Source of the DNA: Halieaceae bacterium UBA5044
Lineage (GTDB): Bacteria; Pseudomonadota; Gammaproteobacteria; Pseudomonadales; Halieaceae
Assembly: GCA_002416125.1 (NCBI GenBank)
Contig: DIBU01000001.1
Span: forward strand, 1-64,000
Length of the DNA: 64,000 bases
Direction: 5' to 3'
Part shown: positions 17,429-25,662 of the stretch, one piece after another
Layout of the letters: each line of letters opens with the position of its first letter
How positions within the stretch are numbered: position 1 is the first letter of the stretch
The notes under the pieces: generated by a model
What the model was told of the DNA's origin: nothing
Database searches by the model: none
What the model saw: the letters and a program-made list of their open reading frames with translations, nothing else
Translations under genes and position numbers: made by a program

Positions 17429-18367
17429 ATGATCTCTGTCGATTCGCTGTCCAGACGCTACGGCAATACACTGGCCGTGGACAACGTTTCCTTCGAGATT
17501 GGCGCCAATGAGGTGGTTGGTCTGCTGGGGCACAACGGTGCCGGCAAGACCACGATCATGCGCATGCTCAGCGGCTATCTGGAGCCCTCCACCGGTAGCG
17601 TGACGGTGGCCGGCGTCGATATGGCAGAGGGTGCCCGCCAGGTGCAGACGACCCTGGGTTACCTGCCGGAGCACCTGCCGATCTACCCCGAAATGCTGGT
17701 CGCAGACTACCTCGACTACGTGGCAACGCTGAAAGGCATCCCGCGGCGTGAGCGCCCTCTCGCGCTGCAGGAGGCCATTGCCGCAACGGCTCTCGGGGAG
17801 CGCGCACTGGACCCGATCCACCAGCTTTCCCGCGGGCTGCGCCAGCGCGTGGGGGTGGCGCAGGCAATCCTCGGCCAGCCGCAACTGCTGATTCTGGATG
17901 AACCCACCAATGGCCTGGACCCCGGGCAGACCAGCCAGATGCGCGACCTGCTGCGGCGGCTGGCGCGGCGCGCCACGGTAATTCTCTCCACGCACATCAT
18001 GCAGGAGGTTGAGGCGGTCTGCGACCGGGTGCTGGTGATGGCCGCTGGCCGTCTGGTGCTGGACGCACCGCTGGCCGATCTGCGCAAGAGCCGCACCCTG
18101 GTGCTGCGCGCGGGCACCGAGGAGCCCGATCTCGAGCGCTGGCTGCGTCGGCTCCCGCAGATTGCGGCCGTGCATCCGCGCGCCGACATCGCCGGTGGCG
18201 AAAGCTGGGTGCTGACACTGCGTGAAAACGCCGATGCCGATACCGCGGCAAACAATATTGCCCAGTGCGTGGTGCGCGCCGGCGCCAGCCTCTTCCAGTT
18301 GCAGCCCCAGCTGCGCGACCTCGACAGCATCTTCCGGGATGCCACGTCAGGAAAGGCAGGCACGTGA
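17429..18367 (+). CDS. ABC transporter ATP-binding protein (GldA-type)
   Basis: A 312-residue ATPase. Walker A is GHNGAGKT (residues 34-41), the signature is LSRGLRQRVGVAQ, Walker B is LLILDEPTNGLDP, and the switch His is in STHIMQEVEAVCD. The C-terminal 90 residues form the extra domain seen in GldA/CcmA-like drug or gliding exporters. The stop overlaps the GTG start of the fused permease gene (GTGA), so it is the ATPase of that permease. In Bacteroidetes GldA-GldF-GldG is linked to gliding; in gammaproteobacteria this operon is conserved, but its substrate is unknown. Confidence 0.93.
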   Translation: MISVDSLSRRYGNTLAVDNVSFEIGANEVVGLLGHNGAGKTTIMRMLSGYLEPSTGSVTVAGVDMAEGARQVQTTLGYLPEHLPIYPEMLVADYLDYVATLKGIPRRERPLALQEAIAATALGERALDPIHQLSRGLRQRVGVAQAILGQPQLLILDEPTNGLDPGQTSQMRDLLRRLARRATVILSTHIMQEVEAVCDRVLVMAAGRLVLDAPLADLRKSRTLVLRAGTEEPDLERWLRRLPQIAAVHPRADIAGGESWVLTLRENADADTAANNIAQCVVRAGASLFQLQPQLRDLDSIFRDATSGKAGT

Positions 18368-21198
18368 CCACCAACAGCGTCATTCGTCGCGTAGCGCAGA
18401 AGGAAGTGCGGCTGTTCTTCGGCTCGCCTGTCGCCTGGCTTTTCCTCGCCGGTTTTGCAGCGCTGACCCTGTTCCTGTTTTTCTGGGTGGAATCCTGGTT
18501 CGCGCGCAACATTGCCGATGTGCGGCCGCTGTTCGAATGGATGCCGCTGCTGCTGATACCGCTCAGCGCGGCCCTGACCATGCGCATGTGGAGTGAAGAA
18601 CGCCGCACCGGCACCCTTGAGCATGTGCTGGTGCAGCCAGTCGGTATCTGGCGCTTTGTGCTGGGGAAGTTCCTCGCCTGCACCGGCCTGCTGCTGCTGG
18701 CGCTGCTGGCGACATTGCCCCTGCCGATCAGCGCCGCACTCATGGCCGATCTCGACTGGGGCCCGGTTGCCGCGGGGTACCTGGCGTCGCTGCTGCTCGG
18801 CGCGGTATACATCAGCATCGGCCTGTTCGTGTCCGCGCGTACGGACAACCCCATTGTGAGTCTCATCGGCAGCGCGTTTCTGGGTAGCCTGCTGTATCTG
18901 GCGAGCAGCCATACGCTGACAGCCCTGGTCACCGACAGCAGCGCCGAATGGCTGCGCTTGCTGGGCAGCGGCGCGCGCTTCGACAACATCACGCGGGGCG
19001 TGCTCGACATCCGCGACCTGGGGTGGTGCCTGAGCCTGATTATCGGCTTTCTGGCCCTGAACGTGTTCAGCCTGGAGCGCGAACGCTGGGCCAGGGACAC
19101 CCACAGCCGCAAGCAGCGGCGGGCAACAACGGCGATTTTCCTGCTGCTGGCCAACCTGCTGCTGGCCAATCTCTGGCTGCAGCCGCTGTCCGGCATGAGG
19201 CTGGATGTCACCGAAGGCAAACTCTACTCACTCTCGCCCACCACACAGCAGATACTCGGCCAGTTGCAGGAGCCCCTGTTAATCCGTGGCTATTTCAGCA
19301 ATCGCACCCATCCCCTGCTGGCGCCCCTGGTGCCGCAGCTGCGCGACCTGATTGAGGAGTATGCCAGCGCCAGCGGCGGCAGCATCAGGGTTGAGTTCAT
19401 CGATCCGGCGGAACACCCCGAGCTGGAGCGGGAGGCACGGGACCGCTTCCGCATGAACGCCACCCCACTGCAGATCGCTGACCGTTACCAGTCAACGCTG
19501 GTCAACGCCTGGTTCCACATCCTGGTGCGCTATGGCGATGAGTTCACGACGCTCGGTTTCACCGACCTGATCGACGTGCGCAGCGCCGGCAACACGGAGG
19601 CGGAGGTGCGCCTGCGCAATCCAGAGTTCGACCTGACGCGGGCAATACGGGATGTACTGCAGCAGTACCAGCTGGGGGATGAGCTGTTCAGCACCATTGA
19701 GCAGCCGGTGGAGCTGGTGGCGTACGTTTCCCCACACGCCCTGCTGCCAGAGCGGCTGCGCCAGTACCGCGACGCCATCCAGGCGCAACTGGATGCGCAG
19801 GTTGCCAACTCCGGTGGCAAGTTCAGTTACCGCTTTGCAGAGCCCGAAGCCAATGACGGCGCGCTGGCGCAACACCTGGCCGACACCTGGGGCTTTCAGC
19901 CGATGATTGCCGGTCTGGGAGAGGAGCAGCGCTTCTGGTTCTACCTCACTCTGGAGGACGAGCGCCAGGTGGTACAGCTGCCCACTGACGCCTTCGATCC
20001 TGAGGACTTCCCCACCGTGCTCGAGGCAGGCCTGCGCCGCTTCGCCAGTGGCCTGACCAAAACCGTGGCGTTGGCCGTGCCGGAGATGAACGAGCAGATG
20101 GCACGCTTCCACCTCGGCGCCCCCACGTTTGCCAATCTTGAGCAGGCCATCACCCGGGACTACAGCATTCGCAGCGAACAGCTCAGCGATGGCAGTGTCG
20201 ATCCCGATGCCGACATCCTCGCTGTCGTCGCCCCGCACGCGCTGGATACCGCCAGTCTGTTTGCCATCGACCAGTTCCTGATGCGGGGTGGCACGGTGGT
20301 GCTGGCAACCGCACCGTTCAGTGTGGAGCTCAGCAACGGCGAGATGCGACTGCTGGACTATCCCAGCGGCCTCGACACATGGCTGGCAGCACACGGACTG
20401 CGCATTGCGCCGGAACTGGTGCTCGATGAACAGAACGCACCGTTCCCGGCGCCGGTTCTGCGCCGCGTGGGTGACTACGAGTTCCGCGATGTACAGATGA
20501 TCGACTACCCCTACTTCCTCGACATCAGGCCACCGGCACTGAACCCGCAACACCCCATCACCGCCACCCTGCCCCAGCTGACGCTGGGCTGGGCGGCGCC
20601 CATCGATGTGCAGCCCGTTCAGGGCCTGCGCAGCACCCTGCTGTTGCGCAGTTCAGAGCAGGCGTGGACGTCGGCAAATCGCGATATCCTGCCACAGCAG
20701 GAAGGTCAGGCCGGCCCCCGCTTTGCGGTCGAAGGGGAAACCGGCAGCCGGGTGCTGGGCGTTGTGCTGGAGGGGCGCTTCCAATCTGCCTTCGCTTCCC
20801 GGGGGGCGCCAGCCATCGACGCAGAGAACGGGCGCGAACCACGTGGCCTGCTCCGGCAATCCGCGGAATCCGCCCGGTTGGTGCTGTTCAGTTCCAACGA
20901 CTTCATGGACGACCAGATGCTCAACGCCATGGTCGCGGCGGCAGGCACACAGTACCTGAGTCCCCTGGAGCTGTTCATGAACACCCTGGAGTGGTCGCTG
21001 CAGGATCAGTCACTGCTCTCCATACGCAATCGGGCGCATTTCAACCGCACCCTGCCACCGATGAGCCGCGAGGCCCAGCAGTGGATCGAGTACCTGAATT
21101 ATGGCCTTGCGGTTGTCTGGCTGCTGATACTGGCTGGCGTGCACCGCTTGCGCACCTCGCTGCGCCGGCGCGCCTACCGACGGAGGCTGGGACTGTGA
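18364..21198 (+). CDS. fused ABC-2 permease and GldG-like auxiliary protein
   Basis: A 944-residue fusion. Residues 1-250 are an ABC-2 permease with about six membrane helices, starting VTTNSVIRRVAQKEVRLFF. After another helix near 265 comes a GldG/ABC_transp_aux region of about 600 residues (GKLYSLSPTTQQIL, IRGYFSNRTHPLLAPL, NDFMDDQML), predicted periplasmic, and a final membrane helix near residues 905-930. In Bacteroidetes GldF and GldG are separate proteins; here they are one chain. The GTG start at 18364 gives a four-base overlap with the ATPase gene; a second GTGA overlap couples it to the DUF4340 gene downstream. Likely role: envelope export or remodelling, mechanism unproven. Confidence 0.9.
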   Translation: MTTNSVIRRVAQKEVRLFFGSPVAWLFLAGFAALTLFLFFWVESWFARNIADVRPLFEWMPLLLIPLSAALTMRMWSEERRTGTLEHVLVQPVGIWRFVLGKFLACTGLLLLALLATLPLPISAALMADLDWGPVAAGYLASLLLGAVYISIGLFVSARTDNPIVSLIGSAFLGSLLYLASSHTLTALVTDSSAEWLRLLGSGARFDNITRGVLDIRDLGWCLSLIIGFLALNVFSLERERWARDTHSRKQRRATTAIFLLLANLLLANLWLQPLSGMRLDVTEGKLYSLSPTTQQILGQLQEPLLIRGYFSNRTHPLLAPLVPQLRDLIEEYASASGGSIRVEFIDPAEHPELEREARDRFRMNATPLQIADRYQSTLVNAWFHILVRYGDEFTTLGFTDLIDVRSAGNTEAEVRLRNPEFDLTRAIRDVLQQYQLGDELFSTIEQPVELVAYVSPHALLPERLRQYRDAIQAQLDAQVANSGGKFSYRFAEPEANDGALAQHLADTWGFQPMIAGLGEEQRFWFYLTLEDERQVVQLPTDAFDPEDFPTVLEAGLRRFASGLTKTVALAVPEMNEQMARFHLGAPTFANLEQAITRDYSIRSEQLSDGSVDPDADILAVVAPHALDTASLFAIDQFLMRGGTVVLATAPFSVELSNGEMRLLDYPSGLDTWLAAHGLRIAPELVLDEQNAPFPAPVLRRVGDYEFRDVQMIDYPYFLDIRPPALNPQHPITATLPQLTLGWAAPIDVQPVQGLRSTLLLRSSEQAWTSANRDILPQQEGQAGPRFAVEGETGSRVLGVVLEGRFQSAFASRGAPAIDAENGREPRGLLRQSAESARLVLFSSNDFMDDQMLNAMVAAAGTQYLSPLELFMNTLEWSLQDQSLLSIRNRAHFNRTLPPMSREAQQWIEYLNYGLAVVWLLILAGVHRLRTSLRRRAYRRRLGL

Positions 21199-22079
21199 TT
21201 CGCGTGCTGCTGCTGATACTGGTGATCCAGTGCGCCATCACCGCCGCCGTCTACTGGCCGCAGGAGCACCTTGCGGCAGAGAACCCGGGCGAAGCGCTGC
21301 TCAGCGTTGCAGCGGAAACCGTCACGCGGATCAGCATCGCCGATGCACAGGGCGCGGAGGTTGAGCTGCTGCGCACCCGCGCGGGGTGGACCCTGCCTGA
21401 ACTGGCGGGTCTCAGCGCCGATTCGGCGCAGGTCGATCGCCTGCTGAAGGCGATGACGGAGGTCCGGCACGGCTTTCCGGTTGCCTCCAGTGTGCCGGCA
21501 CGGCAGCGTTTTGAGGTGGCGGACTACCTCTATCAGCGGCGTATCCGTCTCTCCACGGCAGAGGGCGAGGAGAGCACGGTGTTCCTGGGTACGGCCCCGG
21601 CCTTCCAGCAGGTTCATGCGCGCCGCGCAGATCGCGATCCCATCTACAGCCTGGCCTTCAGCGCGTTCGATGCACCTGCAAATGCCGGCGGCTGGCTTGA
21701 CCGGACACTGTTGCGCGTGGCGGATCCGCAGCGAGTGCGGGGTGAGGGGTACCAACTGACACGGGAGGGCGACCGCTGGCAGTCGGCCACAGGGGCATCC
21801 CCCGAGCCGCGGGAGCTGGAGGCGCTGCTGCTGGGGCTGGCCAACCTGCAGGTAGACGGCGTGGCCGATGAAGATCAGCGACGCCAGCTCGGCACCCAAC
21901 GGCCGGCCTTCAGCCTTGCAACCGCGGATGCCGAGGGCGAACGGCAGCTGGCGTTCTATACGCTGGAGGGTAAACAGTTCCTGCGCGATGCCCGCTACGA
22001 CCTGTTTTTCACCCTCAGCGCCTACGACTTCGACCGGCTGCGCACACTGGATGTGGAACGCCTGAACGGTGGCCCATGA
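21195..22079 (+). CDS. DUF4340 domain protein of the gld-type ABC operon
   Basis: A 294-residue protein with one N-terminal membrane helix (IRVLLLILVIQCAITAAVYW) and a large outside domain matching DUF4340, the usual partner of GldG-type ABC systems. Typical features are ISIADAQGAEVELLRTRAGW near residue 40 and DRDPIYSLAFSAFD near 150. The GTG start at 21195 overlaps the permease stop (GTGA), and its stop overlaps the AraC gene start (ATGA). It is probably an anchored periplasmic component of the transporter. Function is not established in any organism I know of. Confidence 0.87.
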   Translation: MIRVLLLILVIQCAITAAVYWPQEHLAAENPGEALLSVAAETVTRISIADAQGAEVELLRTRAGWTLPELAGLSADSAQVDRLLKAMTEVRHGFPVASSVPARQRFEVADYLYQRRIRLSTAEGEESTVFLGTAPAFQQVHARRADRDPIYSLAFSAFDAPANAGGWLDRTLLRVADPQRVRGEGYQLTREGDRWQSATGASPEPRELEALLLGLANLQVDGVADEDQRRQLGTQRPAFSLATADAEGERQLAFYTLEGKQFLRDARYDLFFTLSAYDFDRLRTLDVERLNGGP

Positions 22080-22957
22080 GCACCACCTCGAAGTGGCCGC
22101 TGCCGGCGGAGGGTGTGCGCTTTCTGACGCCCGCCTTCATGCTGGAGAAACTACACCGGCACCCCCTGACACGGGACTGCTATCCCACAGCCATGGGCTA
22201 CTACCCACAGGCCCGCGGCCACCGGATGCGCCGGCTGCGTCACGATGACAATCTGCTTCTCTACTGCGTCGATGGCAGCGGCAGTCTGCGCCTTGGTGAG
22301 CAGCGTCATGCGATCAGTGCAGGCGACCTGATACTCCTGCCCCAGGGCGTCCCCCACAGTTACAGCGCAAGTCGCGACACGCCCTGGAGCATTTACTGGA
22401 TACATTTCCAGGGTATCAGCAGCGGGCTGTTCATGGAGTACCTCGGCTACCGCGAGGGGCGACCCATCGTACAGGCCGGCATCGCACCCAGCCTGATTGC
22501 GGCTTTCCACAACCTGTTGGCGGTGAACCGCACCGGCTACAGCAGTTCGGCGTTCGTGAATGCCGCCAACCAGTGCCGCCACCTGTTTACCCAGATTGTG
22601 CTGGAGGCCACACAACAGCGTGCCAGCCACCCGGCCGGCCTGGACCTCGAAGCCATTCAGTCGACGATGCAGGACAATATTCACACCAGCCTGGAGCTGG
22701 AAGAGCTGGCCAATATTGCGCATCTGTCGAAATACCACTTTGCCAGCCGCTACAAGGCCCTGACCGGCTATTCACCGATCAAGCACTTCCTGCACATGAA
22801 GATCGAATACGCCTGCCAGCTGCTGGACAGCACGGAAATGCGCGTCAAGGCGATTGCAGCCGCAGTCGGCTATGAGGACGCGCTGTATTTTTCCCGCCTG
22901 TTCAAGCAGACCGTGGGACTGTCGCCGCGCGCTTACCGGAGTTCTGTGCGCAAGTAA
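22076..22957 (+). CDS. AraC family transcriptional regulator
   Basis: A 293-residue regulator. The N-terminal cupin-like sensor domain (residues 40-130, with GSGSLRLGEQRHAISAGDLI and LPQGVPHSY) may bind a small ligand. The C-terminal two-HTH DNA-binding domain occupies the last 100 residues (LEELANIAHLSKYHFASRYK, GYEDALYFSRLFKQTVGLSP). Its start overlaps the DUF4340 stop by four bases, so it is translated as part of the ABC operon. That is unusual for AraC regulators and suggests it controls the operon itself or genes tied to its transport function. Confidence 0.92.
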   Translation: MSTTSKWPLPAEGVRFLTPAFMLEKLHRHPLTRDCYPTAMGYYPQARGHRMRRLRHDDNLLLYCVDGSGSLRLGEQRHAISAGDLILLPQGVPHSYSASRDTPWSIYWIHFQGISSGLFMEYLGYREGRPIVQAGIAPSLIAAFHNLLAVNRTGYSSSAFVNAANQCRHLFTQIVLEATQQRASHPAGLDLEAIQSTMQDNIHTSLELEELANIAHLSKYHFASRYKALTGYSPIKHFLHMKIEYACQLLDSTEMRVKAIAAAVGYEDALYFSRLFKQTVGLSPRAYRSSVRK

Positions 22958-22958
22958 C

Positions 22959-23933
22959 TCAGCGCGCGTAGACCTCGGGGTTGGCACAGTGTGGCATCGG
23001 CTCACCCCGCAGCGCCGCGATGGCGTTGGCAGCGGCGATATCCGCCATGCGCGCCCGGGTGCGTGCGGTGGCGCTGCCGATGTGTGGCGTCAGCACGACG
23101 TTGGGCAGGGACAGCAGCGGGTTGTCAACGGGCACCGGCTCTTCCGCGAAGACATCGATACCCGCCGCATAGAGGCGGCCGCTGGACAACGCCGCCGCCA
23201 GCGCCTGTTCATCGACGATGCCGCCGCGGGCGGTGTTTATCAGCACCGCGCCGGGCTTCATCGCGGCGATACGCGAGGTGTCGAGCAAGCCCTGTGTTTC
23301 GGGTGCCAGCGCCAGATGCACCGAGAGAAAGTCGCTCTCGGCCAGCACGCTTTCCAGGCTCTGCAGCCGCACGCCGGGAACCTCCTTCTGTGTGCGGTTC
23401 CAGGCAATCACACGCATGCCAAAGGCCTGTGCGCGGCGCGCTACCGCCTGGCCAATCTCACCGAGGCCCACCAGACCGAGGGTGGCGCCGCCCACGTCCT
23501 TGCCGGTAAAGAAATCCGGTGACCAGCGGTTTTCCCGGCGCCATTCTCCCTGCCGCACAAAGCGGTCGGCCTCCGATACGCGCCGAGCCGCGGCCAGCAA
23601 CAGGGCAAATGCCGTGTCGGCCGTCGTCTCCACCAGCACGCCGGGTGTGTGACCCAGGGGTATACCCCGGGCGGTCAGGGCCTGCACGTCAATGTGATCG
23701 ACACCGACTGACATGGAGGACACAAAACGCAGTCCCGGCAGCGACTCAATGAGCTCGCGATCAATGCGGTCAGTGAGCAGACAGACAACGCCGTCGCAAT
23801 CGGACAACTCCTCGCGCAAACCCGACGCCGGCAGCAGGCCGGGGCCCAGCCAGACATTGACATCGCACAGTCCGGACAGCTGGTGGATCACCTCGCCGGG
23901 GAGCTCGTGGGTTACAAACACTTTCTTTTCCAT
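22959..23933 (-). CDS. D-isomer 2-hydroxyacid dehydrogenase (glyoxylate/hydroxypyruvate reductase-like)
   Basis: A 324-residue cytoplasmic NAD(P)H-dependent oxidoreductase. The nucleotide-binding motif is GLVGLGEIGQAVARR (about residues 150-164). Catalytic residues are the Arg in NTARGGIVDEQAL, the Glu of FAEEP and the His of LTPHIGSATARTR. The pattern is that of D-glycerate dehydrogenase or glyoxylate reductase. ATG 23933 (MEKKVFVTHELPGEV) is the family-like start; the longer frame adds sequence unlike the family. It abuts the convergent AraC gene with a single base between the stops. Confidence 0.92.
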   Translation of the reverse strand: MEKKVFVTHELPGEVIHQLSGLCDVNVWLGPGLLPASGLREELSDCDGVVCLLTDRIDRELIESLPGLRFVSSMSVGVDHIDVQALTARGIPLGHTPGVLVETTADTAFALLLAAARRVSEADRFVRQGEWRRENRWSPDFFTGKDVGGATLGLVGLGEIGQAVARRAQAFGMRVIAWNRTQKEVPGVRLQSLESVLAESDFLSVHLALAPETQGLLDTSRIAAMKPGAVLINTARGGIVDEQALAAALSSGRLYAAGIDVFAEEPVPVDNPLLSLPNVVLTPHIGSATARTRARMADIAAANAIAALRGEPMPHCANPEVYAR

Positions 23934-24140
23934 AGGTTGAGCATACCGCAAAGACTGTGACAGAAAACAGCGCGGCGGCGTCCTGTCGGGGAACACCAGC
24001 CTGTCCGGACGGCCTGTCCCGACACAAACAGGGTTTGTGTCCGCCGGCAATCCGATTATCATACGCCAAGGAACCACGTCCTCCCGATGCAGTCGAACAG
24101 CCTGCCGGCGCACATCCCCCTACTGCTTACAGGTAACAAG

Positions 24141-24833
24141 ATGCCCGATAACCGCGTTGCCCTGAATGGCGACCTCTCCCTGCGTACCGTGGTAGACCCG
24201 GGCACCCTGGAGTGGACGCCCAGCCCCGGAGGACACGTGCTGCGCAAACGCCTGCACCGGCTAGGCCAGGCGGAGTCCGGACAGGTAACCTCACTGGTTC
24301 GCTACGAGGCCGGGGCGAGTTTTCCCGCGCACGATCATCCACAGGGTGAAGAAATCCTCGTGCTGGAAGGCGTGTTTTCGGATGAACACGGCGACTGGCC
24401 CGCAGGCAGCTACCTGCTCAACCCCGAGGGCTTCAGGCATGCGCCGTTTTCACGTGACGGCTGCCTGCTCTTCGTGAAGCTGCGCCAGTTCCCGGGCGCG
24501 GACCGCGAACATGTCGCCATCGCCACGCAGAACACCCCATGGCAGCCATCGATCCGCAAGAACACCAGTTGGAAGAAGCTCTACGCCCAGGAACCCTACA
24601 CCGATTTCATGCGCCTGGAGAGCTGGGACGAGCCGTCCGCCATCGGCCAGATCAACTTTCCCCAGGGTGCTGAAATCCTGGTACTGCGCGGCAGCTTCGC
24701 GGACGATTACGGGCACTACGGCACCCACTCCTGGCTGCGCATTCCCGCAGGCGGTGCGATCAACCCCAGCAGCAACGACTACTGCGAGCTGTACATCAAA
24801 GAGGGCGGCTTTACTTACCTGCGCAGCGCGTAA
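24141..24833 (+). CDS. tandem ChrR-like cupin protein
   Basis: A 230-residue protein with two ChrR-type cupin domains. The first (about residues 45-115) keeps the metal-binding pattern PAHDHPQGEEILVLEG and a later His (FRHAPFS). The second (about 150-225) has the same outline (FPQGAEILVLRGSFADDYG) but lacks the HxH pair, so it probably binds no metal. Family members are the zinc-binding anti-sigma ChrR C-terminal domain and quercetinase-like cupins. No sigma factor or anti-sigma N-terminal domain is present, so a free-standing cupin of unknown role is the safest call. ATG 24141 follows AGGTAA. Confidence 0.8.
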   Translation: MPDNRVALNGDLSLRTVVDPGTLEWTPSPGGHVLRKRLHRLGQAESGQVTSLVRYEAGASFPAHDHPQGEEILVLEGVFSDEHGDWPAGSYLLNPEGFRHAPFSRDGCLLFVKLRQFPGADREHVAIATQNTPWQPSIRKNTSWKKLYAQEPYTDFMRLESWDEPSAIGQINFPQGAEILVLRGSFADDYGHYGTHSWLRIPAGGAINPSSNDYCELYIKEGGFTYLRSA

Positions 24834-24842
24834 CGCCGCCTG

Positions 24843-24898
24843 GCAGCCTGTCGGACCCAGGCTCATCTGCTGCGGATGCCCTGAGTCCGACAGGCTGC
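24843..24898. terminator. long convergent hairpin between cupin and SDR genes
   Basis: Perfect 14-base inverted repeat: GCAGCCTGTCGGAC at 24843-24856 and its complement at 24885-24898. After one mismatch the stem can continue with CAGG and CCTG, and the inner loop holds CATC and GATG. The right arm reaches the stop codon of the opposite SDR gene. It lacks a T-tract, so it may be a REP-like element or a bidirectional 3'-end stabiliser. No second copy was noticed in this window. Confidence 0.55.
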
Positions 24899-25662
24899 TA
24901 GATCGTCAGGCCACCGTCCACCACAATGCATTCGCCGTTGGTGTAGCTGGCGGCATCAGACACCAGGTAGAGCACGGCTCCGGCCATCTCTTCCGGCTCC
25001 GCGTGGCGTTGCAGGGGAATCTTCTCAATGGCCGCCTGGTAGATGTCCTCATTGCTGAACAGCGCACCGGCGAACTTCGTCTTGGTCAGGCCCGGCAGCA
25101 ACGCATTGCAGCGAATACCCAGAGGCCCGCACTCCTTGGCGAACACCTGCGTCATGTTGACCACAGCGGCCTTGGTGATCGAGTAGATGCCCTGCAGGGG
25201 GCCAGGCTGCAATGCATTGACCGAGGCCGTGTTGACGATGGCCCCCTTGCCCTGCTCGCGCATCAGCTTCCCGGCCTCGATGGACATGAAGAAGTAACCG
25301 CGAATGTTCACGTCGACGGTCTTCTGGAAGGCACCCAGGTCGGTGTCCAGCACATGTCCGAAGTAGGGGTTGGTGGCGCCGTTGTTGATACAGATATCGA
25401 GGCGCCCGTGCGCGTTGCGGATGTGGGCGAAGAGGGCCTGGATGTCACCCATGTCGCCCACATTGCAGGCGTGGGCCTCGGCGCTGCCACCGGCCTCACG
25501 TATGGCGTCGGCTACCGGCTGGCAGCCCTCCAGCTTGCGGCTCGACACGATAACATGCGCGCCCTGCTCTGCCAGCAGGCGGGCAATAGCCTCGCCAATA
25601 CCGCGGCTGGCGCCACTTACCAGCGCGATGCGCCCATTCAGGTCAAACAGTCGGGTAGTCAT
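24898..25662 (-). CDS. SDR family oxidoreductase
   Basis: A 254-residue classical SDR. The cofactor motif is SGASRGIGEAIA (about residues 14-25), INNGATNPYFG replaces the usual NNAG, the active site is Ser in NTASVN with YSITKAAVV (Tyr and Lys), and the C-terminus SYTNGECIVVDGGLTI is the typical end of enoyl/3-oxoacyl reductase-like SDRs. ATG 25662 gives the normal start MTTRLFDLNGRIALVSG. The start lies inside the end of the MFS transporter gene with 20 bases overlap, so the two form an operon with ubiX. Substrate unknown. Confidence 0.92.
   Translation of the reverse strand: MTTRLFDLNGRIALVSGASRGIGEAIARLLAEQGAHVIVSSRKLEGCQPVADAIREAGGSAEAHACNVGDMGDIQALFAHIRNAHGRLDICINNGATNPYFGHVLDTDLGAFQKTVDVNIRGYFFMSIEAGKLMREQGKGAIVNTASVNALQPGPLQGIYSITKAAVVNMTQVFAKECGPLGIRCNALLPGLTKTKFAGALFSNEDIYQAAIEKIPLQRHAEPEEMAGAVLYLVSDAASYTNGECIVVDGGLTI

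Noticed and set aside
18364..21198. Possibility that the ABC permease and GldG-like parts are two genes
   Set aside because: The frame is continuous with no stop or internal start with ribosome binding site at the joint, so a fused protein is the better reading.
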